DNA of 14,307 nt from Candidatus Methanophagales archaeon (GTDB lineage Archaea; Halobacteriota; Syntropharchaeia; Alkanophagales; Methanospirareceae). The stretch lies in the NCBI GenBank assembly GCA_030621535.1, contig JAUXHM010000008.1, positions 1 to 14,307 of the forward strand, in the 5' to 3' direction. Below, piece after piece: positions 6,416 through 13,155 of this stretch (the first letter of the stretch is position 1; the number at the start of each line of letters is the position of its first letter). The notes below the pieces were generated by a model that saw only the letters and a list, made by a program, of their open reading frames with translations, ran no database searches and was not told the origin of the DNA. Both the position numbers and the translations under genes were made by a program.

Positions 6416-6447
6416 CACCGCGGAGAGCGCAGAGTACGCAGAGTTTT
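6416..6447. repeat. Dispersed intergenic repeat, copy A (single arm)
   Basis: A 32-bp sequence beginning CACCGCGGAGAGCGCAGAG and ending CAGAGTTTT. It matches 11199-11230 at 31 of 32 positions (one C/T difference), and similarity continues a few bases upstream (ATTTA before CACCG). Only one arm is present; the inverted partner seen in copy B is missing. It lies between the trmG10 stop and the promoter of the small hypothetical gene. Confidence 0.85.
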
Positions 6448-6470
6448 ATTTTAAATGTGACATCATCAAG

Positions 6471-7586
6471 CTACTGCTTTTCAAGTACGGCAACGTACCT
6501 ACTTAAACTTTTATGAACCCTGTATTTGCACCTGTTGAGAATACGGAAGCCGTACTCACGGGAAAGCGAATAAATAGAATCCGAATTAGAAATGACAACC
6601 ACTTTCCCTCGCTTTTTAAGCACACGATGGAATTCCGCCAGAGCATTTCGATATAGGCTTTCGCGGAACAGCGAGCGTGATTCTGCCGTAAAGTAGCCTA
6701 CGCCCGATACAAGAGATGACCTGCCATAGGGCGGGTCAGTCACGATGGCATCAACGCTATCATCACGTAATGCCATTTTAGAGGCATCTCCTACAACCAG
6801 ATTAGCGTACAGCCCATAAAACCGCAAGTTCGCTTCAGCACCTCTCGCCATCTTTTTCTGTACGTCTATGCCCACCAACGTCGTCGCACCCCCTATCAGC
6901 CCAGCTTCTATTAATATGCCACCCGTGCCACAAAAAGGGTCAAGCAGAACCCCACCTCCCTCTTTTATCTCACTGAGATTAACGAGAGCACGAGCAATTT
7001 TTGGCGTTATAACGCCGGGCAAAAAGAAAGGTCTTAAATGCGGTCTTCGCCCACCAAATTGTTTCTTATCCGTTGAATGCACGAGTGAACATAAAAAACA
7101 CGTGTTTTTTGCGAACAGAAGAACGAATGTTTTAGCGGGATTCGTGAGGTCCACTTCATATCCTTTGCGTTTTATGATTTCACCTGCTTTTCGCTCTAAA
7201 TCCCTTTTCGATGACAGCGGTCGTTTTCCTTCGGACAGAAACAGAGGCGTGTCTTTTTGTTTAACACGCACGCGCACGGCAAATGTACGCTCTTGTTTCA
7301 TAATGCCGTGTATATCCGCATTTTTAATGAGTGCCAATATGTCCTCCGCTTTCTCGGGTTTTGGCTTGCTCTCACCTCGTATTTCGTATATGTAGTGCGT
7401 CATTCCCAGCCGCCTTGACAGGACGTTGAATGTTTTACCGCCTGGCGAGAGTTGTGCGTCAACCACCAGTATTCCATCCGAGAACGTTTTCTCCGTATAC
7501 GGGATGTTTAAGGCACGCAAACATGCTAAAACCTCTGATTTCGGTAGTGTTTCGTGCTCCCCCGATAGCTCAAAAGCGAGTTGCAT
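6471..7586 (-). CDS. trmG10: tRNA (guanine(10)-N2)-methyltransferase, Trm-G10 family
   Basis: Methylates N2 of guanine 10 in tRNA, giving m2G and in archaea often m2,2G, with S-adenosylmethionine as donor. The 371-residue protein has the family order: an N-terminal ferredoxin-like/THUMP region (about 1-170) for tRNA binding, then a Rossmann-type methyltransferase. The linker PFFLPGVITPKIARALVNLS (187-206) is characteristic. The cofactor loop DPFCGTGG is at 216-223, an acidic turn GIDV at 239-242, GDAS at 266-269, and the catalytic DPPYG at 284-288, the signature of amino-group methylation. The ATG at 7586-7584 lacks a strong ribosome site. It is divergent from the fumarate hydratase gene over a short AT-rich spacer. 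Closest alternative is another THUMP methyltransferase such as Trm14, but the DPPYGRSS motif and length favour Trm-G10. Confidence 0.93.
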   Translation of the reverse strand: MQLAFELSGEHETLPKSEVLACLRALNIPYTEKTFSDGILVVDAQLSPGGKTFNVLSRRLGMTHYIYEIRGESKPKPEKAEDILALIKNADIHGIMKQERTFAVRVRVKQKDTPLFLSEGKRPLSSKRDLERKAGEIIKRKGYEVDLTNPAKTFVLLFAKNTCFLCSLVHSTDKKQFGGRRPHLRPFFLPGVITPKIARALVNLSEIKEGGGVLLDPFCGTGGILIEAGLIGGATTLVGIDVQKKMARGAEANLRFYGLYANLVVGDASKMALRDDSVDAIVTDPPYGRSSLVSGVGYFTAESRSLFRESLYRNALAEFHRVLKKRGKVVVISNSDSIYSLSREYGFRILNRCKYRVHKSLSRYVAVLEKQ

Positions 7587-7609
7587 TTGGATTAATCTTT
7601 TATTAAAAA

Positions 7610-7618
7610 TTATAAAAA
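7610..7618 (+). promoter_or_regulatory. TATA box for the fumarate hydratase beta gene
   Basis: TTATAAAAA lies about 35 bases before the ATG at 7649, predicting initiation near 7640. The message would have a leader of only about ten bases, consistent with the lack of any Shine-Dalgarno sequence before this start. Confidence 0.45.
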
Positions 7619-7648
7619 GGAAATTTACTGTGTTTCAAACATAAACTG

Positions 7649-8257
7649 ATGGAAAAGAAGATCAGACTATCTACACCGCTGGAAGAGGAAGAAATAAGGA
7701 AGTTGCAGTTGGGTGACATTGTGTATCTCAGTGGCGACGTATATACTGCGCGGGACAAGGCACACCATAGAATCATAGAATATGAAAAGAGGGGGGAGGA
7801 AATACCCATTAGGAAGGGTGCCGTGATTTACCATTGTGGGCCGCTCGTGCGGAGGCAGAGGAGCATAGACCGAGGCGAATGGGAAATAGTAGCTGCAGGT
7901 CCCACCACCAGTGCGAGAATGGACGCTGTAACACCCGCAGTAATAGAAAAGCTGCGGATTCGTGCCATAATAGGAAAAGGCGGGATGGGCATTCACACGA
8001 GAGATGCGATGTGTAAATATGGCTGTGTGTACCTCGCGATAACCGGCGGTGCAGCGGTTTTAGCTGCCACACAGATAAAAGCTATAAAAGCAGTATATTG
8101 GGAAGACCTCGGTATGGCTGAAGCGGTCTGGCATCTTCTTCTTGATGATTTCGGGCCTCTGGTGGTCTGTATAGATGCAAACAGAAACAACTTACAAGAA
8201 AAAATAGAAGAAGAAGCGAGAAGAAAAGTTCTTGCTTACCTGACTGCGTTCAGGTAA
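7649..8257 (+). CDS. fumB: Class I fumarate hydratase, beta (C-terminal) subunit
   Basis: The smaller subunit of the two-part iron-sulfur fumarase, which interconverts fumarate and malate. The 202 residues match the C-terminal domain of class I fumarases and L-tartrate dehydratases: LSGDVYTARDKAHHR near 27-41, YHCGPL near 61-66, AAGPTTSARMD near 84-94, and the KGGMG loop near 111-115. The cluster-binding alpha subunit is encoded elsewhere, as no such gene is in the window. In autotrophic methanogens and relatives the enzyme serves the incomplete TCA cycle. A tartrate dehydratase beta subunit is the alternative, since the families are hard to separate by eye. The start is the ATG behind a near-leaderless promoter. 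The gene converges with argJ, the stops being about 23 bases apart. The symbol is a family-level choice. Confidence 0.9.
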   Translation: MEKKIRLSTPLEEEEIRKLQLGDIVYLSGDVYTARDKAHHRIIEYEKRGEEIPIRKGAVIYHCGPLVRRQRSIDRGEWEIVAAGPTTSARMDAVTPAVIEKLRIRAIIGKGGMGIHTRDAMCKYGCVYLAITGGAAVLAATQIKAIKAVYWEDLGMAEAVWHLLLDDFGPLVVCIDANRNNLQEKIEEEARRKVLAYLTAFR

Positions 8258-8280
8258 ATCTGTGTCTCAACGACGCTAAC

Positions 8281-9489
8281 CTAACCCGAATTTATTTTGA
8301 CATAATCATAAGAAAGGTCGCACCCCCATGCGGTCGCTTCGCTTTCCCCCATCCCCAGGTCCACTTCAATAAATATCTCCTTATCCTTCATTACCTCTCG
8401 CGGCACACCCGACAAATCCATAAATTCCCCGTTCTTCACCGCTGAAATCTTATCCTTATCCTCACCTTTTAACCCTATGAATATTCTGCTCGGGTCAACG
8501 TCGCTAACGGTAGCGCAGCTTCCGATAGCTGCTATTATACGACCGCACATAAAATCTGGGCGTTCACCAAAAATAGCGCTTTTCACTAACGGGCTTCGGA
8601 CTATTGACTTTGCTGCTTCTTTTGCATCCGCAACAGACGCTGCCCCTTTTACCCGCGCTTCGATAAACTTTGTCGCCCCTTCCCCATCCCTTGCGATTAG
8701 CTTCGCGAGCTCTTTGCATACGAAATTCAACCCTTCTTTAAAATCACCCTCACTTATCGCCCCTCCCTGACCCGTGGATACGAGCAATACCAGGTCGTTC
8801 GTACTCATGTCACCATCCACAACGACCATATTGAATGAATTCGCAACGGCATCCTCAAAACTCGCCCTCTGTATTTCTTCACTCAGCCGAGCATCGGTAT
8901 AAATAAAAGAGAGCATCGTGGCAGTAGCAGTAGCTAAATGAGGAAATATCATTCCTGAGCCTTTTGCTATTCCCGCTATTACCACGCGCTCTTCATTGTC
9001 CGTATCAATACGTATTGCTTGTTCCTTATAGAAGGTATCGGTGGTCATTATAGCCTTCGCTGCGGTCGTACTGCCTGCCGCTTCGGATGTTAGCCCTTTC
9101 ACCACGTCTCCGAGTTGCCTTTCTATTAACTCCATATCTAATTGTTTCCCGATGGGACCCGTAGATGCAACCGCTATCTCTTTTTCATCTACTCCCAACG
9201 AATCAGCAGCGAGTTCCGCCATTTTTTCTGCGTTCCTCATTCCCTGCTCGCCGGTAAAGCTATTTGCACAACCGCTGTTTGCAATTATTGCCTGTATTTG
9301 CCCTTCACTTCTCTCAAGCTGTCGCTTTGTAAACAGAATAGGCGCGGCTTTTATTTTGCTCGCTGTGTACATACCTACTGCTTGCCCTTGCCCTTCTATC
9401 AATGCTAACCCATTATGCCCCTCTTTTATCCCGTATGCTCGTACTCCTCTCACTGCGCATAGTCCGCCTCGTACTGTTTCTATCTTCAT
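8281..9489 (-). CDS. argJ: Glutamate N-acetyltransferase / ornithine acetyltransferase (ArgJ)
   Basis: Moves the acetyl group from N-acetylornithine to glutamate in the cyclic arginine pathway. The precursor cuts itself into alpha and beta chains at an Ala-Thr bond, and the Thr becomes the nucleophile. The cleavage motif ATML is present near residues 190-193 of the 402-residue form (A198-L201 counting from the upstream ATG). It is preceded by two extra AT pairs, giving LATATATML where the family usually has about NMATML. Other landmarks are NSGCANSFTG, ASTGPIG, AKAIMTTDT and VVDGDMSTND. I choose the ATG at 9489 over one at 9513: GAGGT stands just upstream, and the TATA box at 9516-9525 places initiation between the two ATGs. 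The 410-residue reading starting MYVAIEVE remains possible. It is unlinked to other arg genes. Confidence 0.94.
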   Translation of the reverse strand: MKIETVRGGLCAVRGVRAYGIKEGHNGLALIEGQGQAVGMYTASKIKAAPILFTKRQLERSEGQIQAIIANSGCANSFTGEQGMRNAEKMAELAADSLGVDEKEIAVASTGPIGKQLDMELIERQLGDVVKGLTSEAAGSTTAAKAIMTTDTFYKEQAIRIDTDNEERVVIAGIAKGSGMIFPHLATATATMLSFIYTDARLSEEIQRASFEDAVANSFNMVVVDGDMSTNDLVLLVSTGQGGAISEGDFKEGLNFVCKELAKLIARDGEGATKFIEARVKGAASVADAKEAAKSIVRSPLVKSAIFGERPDFMCGRIIAAIGSCATVSDVDPSRIFIGLKGEDKDKISAVKNGEFMDLSGVPREVMKDKEIFIEVDLGMGESEATAWGCDLSYDYVKINSG

Positions 9490-9515
9490 CTCTACCTCTA
9501 TCGCTACATACAACT

Positions 9516-9525
9516 GGATATAATA
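9516..9525 (-). promoter_or_regulatory. TATA box for argJ
   Basis: On the minus strand TATTATATCC, predicting initiation around 9495. That falls downstream of the ATG at 9513 and just before the ATG at 9489, which supports the shorter protein. Confidence 0.4.
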
Positions 9526-9600
9526 TCAGATTTCTTTTTCTTTGGTAAAGCTTTCGTATACCATTATCCTGCTCTCGTGGAAATTTATATTTAAAACATC

Positions 9601-9675
9601 TGAATAATAAGTGAGGAGTGGAATAGTGTGGTGAAGTAAGGTAAGGAAAGGTGAGGTAAAGTAAAAGTAAGGTAA
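9601..9675 (+). other. C-free, G/A-rich tract upstream of tRNA-Val
   Basis: Seventy-five consecutive bases without a cytosine on the plus strand, made of loosely repeated GTAAGG, GTGAGG and GTAAAG words. A TATA-like TTTATATTTA at 9586-9595 precedes it. It encodes no plausible protein. It could be the 5' leader of the tRNA precursor or simple-sequence drift. Confidence 0.6.
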
Positions 9676-9689
9676 ACGAAAAGTAAAGG

Positions 9690-9763
9690 GGGCTCGTGGT
9701 CTAGTTGGTTATGACACCGCCTTCACACGGCGGAGGTCATGCGTTCGAATCGCATCGAGCCCA
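9690..9763 (+). tRNA. tRNA-Val (anticodon CAC)
   Basis: A complete 74-base cloverleaf without intron. The acceptor stem pairs GGGCTCG (9690-9696) with CGAGCCC (9756-9762), discriminator A at 9763. The anticodon stem CCGCC/GGCGG encloses loop TTCACAC, so the anticodon is CAC (9724-9726), reading the valine codon GUG. The T arm is ATGCG-TTCGAAT-CGCAT, and the D loop holds AGTTGG. The 3' CCA is not encoded, so it must be added after transcription. A U-rich stretch follows as the probable terminator. Confidence 0.97.
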
Positions 9764-9777
9764 TCTCCATCATAAGA

Positions 9778-9799
9778 TGACTTTTATCTTTATCTTTTA
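9778..9799 (+). terminator. U-rich terminator after tRNA-Val
   Basis: GACTTTTATCTTTATCTTTT begins 15 bases after the tRNA. Repeated T-runs without a stem are typical of archaeal termination. It also precedes the TATA-like box of dnaG. Confidence 0.4.
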
Positions 9800-9806
9800 C
9801 TATACC

Positions 9807-9813
9807 ATATAAG
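9807..9813 (+). promoter_or_regulatory. Probable TATA box for dnaG
   Basis: ATATAAG inside CCATATAAGATA would start transcription near 9836, leaving a leader of about 120 bases, long for this window. A second weaker box, CATATAC near 9828, would shorten it by about 20 bases. Confidence 0.35.
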
Positions 9814-9957
9814 ATACCATGCACATACATATACAAACTGGCAGAACCCGTTTGTTTATGTTGCCAAGAGGGATAGCAAGGTGTAGAAAAGGCAAAGGTA
9901 ATGGTGAAATCAAAAGATAAAAGAGGAGGAGAAGGAACCTTAAAGGAGGGAAATAAA

Positions 9958-11163
9958 ATGCATGATGTAGATACAACAAAATATATGGTTCACGCTAACA
10001 TCACAGCTGAAGGTTTTGTTGAAAAATCCGATGTGGTTGGCGCAATATTTGGTCAAACAGAAGGTCTGTTAGGTGATGAGTTAGACCTGAGAGACCTGCA
10101 GAAGAGTAGTAGAATAGGCAGAATCGAGGTGAATATAGAGTCGAAAGGGGGGAAATCGCGCGGTGAAATACTTGTCCCCTCTGGTCTGGACAAGGCGGAA
10201 ACTGCGATATTAGCCGCTTCCTTAGAGACGATAGACCGAGTCGGCCCGTGTATTGCACACGTGGAAATCACAGGGTTAGAGGACATAAGGGCGACGAAAA
10301 GGAGACGAATAACCGAGCGAGCAAAACTACTGATGCGCGAAATTATCGAGACGAGCATTGACAGTGAAACAATGGTGAGTGAAGTGAAGCAGGCGGTGAG
10401 AATGGAAGAAATAACCAGCTATAAAGGCCTGCCCGCAGGACCGAACATAGACAGTTCGGATGCCATACTGATCGTAGAAGGACGTGCAGACGTGTTAAAT
10501 CTGCTTAAATACGGGATAAAAAACACGATTGCTGTGGAAGGTACAAACATATCGCCTATCATACCCAAGCTAAGCAAAAGGAAGACCGTTACTGCTTTCT
10601 TTGATGGTGATAGAGGCGGTGACCTCATATTAAAAGAGCTTTTACAGGTTGCAGATGTTGATTACATCGCCATATCGCCAGAAGGGAGAAGCGTAGAGGA
10701 TATGACGTACAAGGAAATATCAAAAGCATTGCACAATAAGACATCCGTAGAGCAGCAGGGATACGAGAAAGAGAAAAAGGAGCAAGAACCGAAGCAAGTT
10801 CAAAAACCGCAACCGAGGATAATACAAAGAAGGACCGGCAAGGTTAAGGAGGAGAGAGGAGGGGCGGAGGAGAAGATAATGAGTCCCTTCAAAACCCATC
10901 TGCAGGAGCTTGGAGGTACGTTTAAGGCACGGCTATTAGACAAAGAGAAGAAAATAATAAAGGAGACCACCGTGAGGGAGCTGGCGAACGAACTAAAAGA
11001 AACGACCGAAAACGCGAAAAGTGTGGTGTTTGACGGTGTGATAACACAGCGAATCGTGGACCTTGCAAAGGATAAGAATTTGGACTATGTCGTAGGAATA
11101 AAAATGGGAGACGTGACTAAAGTACCCACCTCGCTGAAGATACTAACCGCAGACTCGGCTTGA
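9958..11163 (+). CDS. dnaG: Archaeal DnaG (TOPRIM primase-like, exosome-associated)
   Basis: Archaeal homolog of bacterial primase. It can make short primers and is also known as a subunit of the archaeal RNA exosome, where it helps recruit poly(A)-rich RNA. The 401-residue protein has a conserved N-terminal domain to about 150, then a TOPRIM domain at about 165-245. The catalytic glutamate is E174 in VEGRADV and the metal pair is D216/D218 in FFDGDRGGD. A charged Glu/Lys/Gln linker (about 265-305) leads to a C-terminal domain (310-401). There is no zinc-binding domain, as expected for archaeal forms. I start at the ATG 9958 because GGAGGG ends seven bases before it. An in-frame ATG at 9901 would add 19 charged residues but has poor spacing. 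Transcribed alone, after tRNA-Val. Confidence 0.96.
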   Translation: MHDVDTTKYMVHANITAEGFVEKSDVVGAIFGQTEGLLGDELDLRDLQKSSRIGRIEVNIESKGGKSRGEILVPSGLDKAETAILAASLETIDRVGPCIAHVEITGLEDIRATKRRRITERAKLLMREIIETSIDSETMVSEVKQAVRMEEITSYKGLPAGPNIDSSDAILIVEGRADVLNLLKYGIKNTIAVEGTNISPIIPKLSKRKTVTAFFDGDRGGDLILKELLQVADVDYIAISPEGRSVEDMTYKEISKALHNKTSVEQQGYEKEKKEQEPKQVQKPQPRIIQRRTGKVKEERGGAEEKIMSPFKTHLQELGGTFKARLLDKEKKIIKETTVRELANELKETTENAKSVVFDGVITQRIVDLAKDKNLDYVVGIKMGDVTKVPTSLKILTADSA

Positions 11164-11198
11164 TGGAATGGCACTATCTAAAAATCAAGTGGATTTAT

Positions 11199-11286
11199 CA
11201 CCGCGGAGAGCGCAGAGTACGTAGAGTTTTTAGACGGGTTTCAATCATTGCTCAGGTTTTCTGATGCCTTTGCGTGCTCTGCGGTG
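11199..11286. repeat. Dispersed intergenic repeat, copy B (two inverted arms)
   Basis: Left arm CACCGCGGAGAGCGCAGAGT (11199-11218) and right arm 11267-11286, whose reverse complement is CACCGCAGAGCACGCAAAGG, match at 15 of 20 positions and enclose about 48 bases. The first 32 bases match copy A at 6416-6447 in all but one position. The element lies between the convergent ends of dnaG and the PAC2 gene. It looks like a small non-autonomous or palindromic intergenic repeat; no coding sequence is inside. Confidence 0.8.
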
Positions 11287-11325
11287 AAATTTTAGTGTTT
11301 GGGATTTAGGATTTCTTGAACTTAC

Positions 11326-12084
11326 TTATCGGATGTATCCCAGTTCCTCTTCACGAACCCTTGGAATCTGTGCTTGCTCCATCTCCTTCAGTCGTTCGAC
11401 CACCTTTTCCATCTCTTCTGCGCGGTCTTCCAACGCCTGCATAGGTATTTCAAGATTCAATGCACGACCAAGGATTTTGAGCACTGCTTGCGCACTTTTG
11501 GGGTCCACCAGATACCCCGAGGTGAGACCGAGCAAACAAACTGCAGGGATACCTCTCTGCCCGCCAAGACCTAATAGAAGTCCCGATGCACCCACGATAC
11601 TGCCCCCTGGCTCTTCCTCCCTGAATTCTACACCGTATTTCTTCATCTCCTCTACAAGTTCAGCATCATTCACAGCCCCGAGCACCATTTGTTTCTCCAC
11701 GAGCTGACCTATTCCATAACCACCAAGCGTGTATATACGAGAAACGCCGTATTGCTGCGCAATGTCAAGAAGTGTCTCAGTTATAATATAATGCCCCTCG
11801 TTTGTAACGCTCTGCTGGTCACCACTGACGATTAACAAATCCAGATTCTTTGATTTCCACGCATATACCTCGTTTTTGCATAAACTGACTGTCCCATCGT
11901 CGTTTACCAATACCAGAGGAGGGAAATGCCACGAATAAATCTCCACTATCTTCTTGGCGCCAAGCTCCTGTATTATATGCTCAGCCACTAATTTACCCAC
12001 GTTTCCTACGCCTGGAAGCCCCTCTATCATTACGGGCTTGTTCAGTTTCACCTTCTTTAGCTCATGCACTTCTATCTCTTCCAT
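11326..12084 (-). CDS. PAC2-family protein (proteasome assembly chaperone-like)
   Basis: Member of the PAC2 family, related to the eukaryotic proteasome assembly chaperone PAC2 and to archaeal homologs such as PbaA/PbaB. The 252-residue protein begins with the family signature MIEGLPGVGNVGKLVAEHI at about 19-37. It follows with VNDDGTVSL, VSGDQQSVTNEGHYIITETL near 92-111, YTLGGYGIGQ near 118-127, and a Gly-rich stretch IVGASGLLLGLGGQRGIPA near 163-181. The last 35 residues (EDRAEEMEKVVERLKEMEQ) form a probable coiled coil. Its ATG lies inside the end of nop10, an overlap of 23 bases, so translation is coupled. Placement after nop10 in the S27e-eIF2-alpha cluster is a common archaeal arrangement. 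The biochemical role of this copy is not shown by sequence. Confidence 0.9.
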   Translation of the reverse strand: MEEIEVHELKKVKLNKPVMIEGLPGVGNVGKLVAEHIIQELGAKKIVEIYSWHFPPLVLVNDDGTVSLCKNEVYAWKSKNLDLLIVSGDQQSVTNEGHYIITETLLDIAQQYGVSRIYTLGGYGIGQLVEKQMVLGAVNDAELVEEMKKYGVEFREEEPGGSIVGASGLLLGLGGQRGIPAVCLLGLTSGYLVDPKSAQAVLKILGRALNLEIPMQALEDRAEEMEKVVERLKEMEQAQIPRVREEELGYIR

Positions 12085-12229
12085 ATTTCATCATCCTTCT
12101 GTATTTCCCATACGGGTCTTTAGGGGAAAACCTTGGAGGCGTTGTTTCCTTCGTTCTTCGCCCACATCGCCCACATATCTCTTTCAGTGTGTATTCCCCG
12201 CATGCCTCACACTTTCTTATCTTTGACAT
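12062..12229 (-). CDS. nop10: Nop10, H/ACA ribonucleoprotein subunit
   Basis: A 55-residue protein. Nop10 joins Cbf5, Gar1 and L7Ae in H/ACA particles that make pseudouridine in rRNA. The N-terminus MSKIRKCEACGEYTLKEICG carries a zinc-ribbon: C8, C11, C19 and C22 (CxxC then CxxC). The conserved linker TTPPRFSPKDPYGKYRR follows at about 29-45 and wraps Cbf5. The length is normal for the family. The ATG at 12229-12227 has no Shine-Dalgarno sequence. The coding sequence ends at TGA 12064-12062, 23 bases inside the PAC2 gene. It belongs to the rps27e-eif2a-nop10-PAC2 cluster, though a 69-base AT-rich gap with T-runs separates it from eif2a. Confidence 0.95.
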   Translation of the reverse strand: MSKIRKCEACGEYTLKEICGRCGRRTKETTPPRFSPKDPYGKYRRMMKYGRDRSA

Positions 12230-12266
12230 AAATATTTTTTATAAGATAAGCTTTTTCATTTTTTTT

Positions 12267-12285
12267 AAAAAAACGCTCAGAAAAA
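12267..12285 (-). terminator. Possible U-rich terminator between eif2a and nop10
   Basis: On the minus strand TTTTTCTGAGCGTTTTTTT follows the eif2a stop by about 13 bases. This could end or attenuate the transcript before nop10, which has a TATA-like TTATAAAAA just downstream (about 12236-12244) that lies too near its ATG to be a clear promoter. Confidence 0.3.
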
Positions 12286-12298
12286 GCCGCGCTTTAAT

Positions 12299-13126
12299 TT
12301 AAGAAATATTTCTGTAAAACTCCCCGGTCCCTTCTTTACTCTTTATCTCTTCAATGGCTGCATTCGCAGCGTCACTTAATACGTTCTCTGCCTTTTTATA
12401 ATCGGGTGCGGTAACACGTATCTTATATCTCGGCGCCGCTATATAGGAACATTCCACCTTGACGGCTTTTGTATCTGTATCTGTATTTGTGCTTGTACCA
12501 GCTACCTTTTCCGCCGTCTTCAGCACCTTTTTTATTATTTCCACACCGTCGGACAAGGGACAGGTTAGCTCTACATAGCCCATTATTTGCACTGACGGGA
12601 TTTTAACGTTCGCAACTGCCACTTCGTGTATGGCATCTACATATTCAGGATTTATTCCAAGTGGAGTCAGTGCTTCTTCGCCTACCTTTACAACCTCTAC
12701 AAACGCATCGTATAAACTGCCGTAGGTATCCACTAATTCCCGCTCAACCTCATCGAGTTCCTCACTGCCGATTTTGACGGCGGTAGATGACGAAAGAGCA
12801 AGCGAGAGCAGATTCTTTACTTTGTTTTCTCGTTTCCACTCTTTTATCCTCTCCTTTTTTTGACTTTCCTTTACCGCCTTTAAGGATAGGTCTATATGCC
12901 CTCTTTGAGCATCCACGTGCAGTACTTTACATACTATCTTCTGCCCTTCCCGGACATAATCCCTGAGATGTTTCACCCAGCCAGAAGCTACCGCAGAGAT
13001 ATGGATCAGCCCCTCCTTTCCTCCGTATTCCTCGAGCCCGACGAACACCCCGAAGGTCTTAAGCTCTTTTACCGTGCAAACTACAAACTCATCCTTCTCT
13101 GGCCATTCTTCCTTTATTATATCCAT
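12299..13126 (-). CDS. eif2a: Translation initiation factor aIF2, alpha subunit
   Basis: Alpha subunit of the trimeric aIF2, which brings initiator Met-tRNA to the small ribosomal subunit. The 275-residue protein has an S1-type OB fold at about 10-84 (VVCTVKELKTFGVFVGLEEY, GLIHISAVA, KVLHVDAQRGHIDLSLK). A helical domain follows at about 88-175, then the C-terminal alpha-beta domain from about 180. Serine 51 of eukaryotic eIF2-alpha falls in the loop near SAVASGW, but kinase control is not implied. The loop before strand ECSYIAAPRYKIRV contains a Thr-rich run TSTNTDTDT at 211-219, an expansion encoded by hexanucleotide repeats. The ATG has no evident ribosome site; rps27e ends 29 bases upstream. 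Length and domain order fit the family. Confidence 0.96.
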   Translation of the reverse strand: MDIIKEEWPEKDEFVVCTVKELKTFGVFVGLEEYGGKEGLIHISAVASGWVKHLRDYVREGQKIVCKVLHVDAQRGHIDLSLKAVKESQKKERIKEWKRENKVKNLLSLALSSSTAVKIGSEELDEVERELVDTYGSLYDAFVEVVKVGEEALTPLGINPEYVDAIHEVAVANVKIPSVQIMGYVELTCPLSDGVEIIKKVLKTAEKVAGTSTNTDTDTKAVKVECSYIAAPRYKIRVTAPDYKKAENVLSDAANAAIEEIKSKEGTGEFYRNIS

Positions 13127-13155
13127 GGTGGTTTTATATGATATTTTAAATGTGA

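Noticed and set aside
6868..7395. A 175-codon open frame on the plus strand
   Set aside because: It is antisense to the well-supported Trm-G10 methyltransferase, has no ribosome site or recognisable domain, and reads as a Ser/Arg-rich shadow.
9490..9513. Upstream ATG for argJ adding eight residues
   Set aside because: It has no ribosome site and lies before the predicted transcript start; the ATG at 9489 has GAGGT just upstream.
9041..9523. A 160-codon open frame on the plus strand
   Set aside because: Antisense to argJ with Ser/Pro/Ala-rich shadow composition and no promoter.
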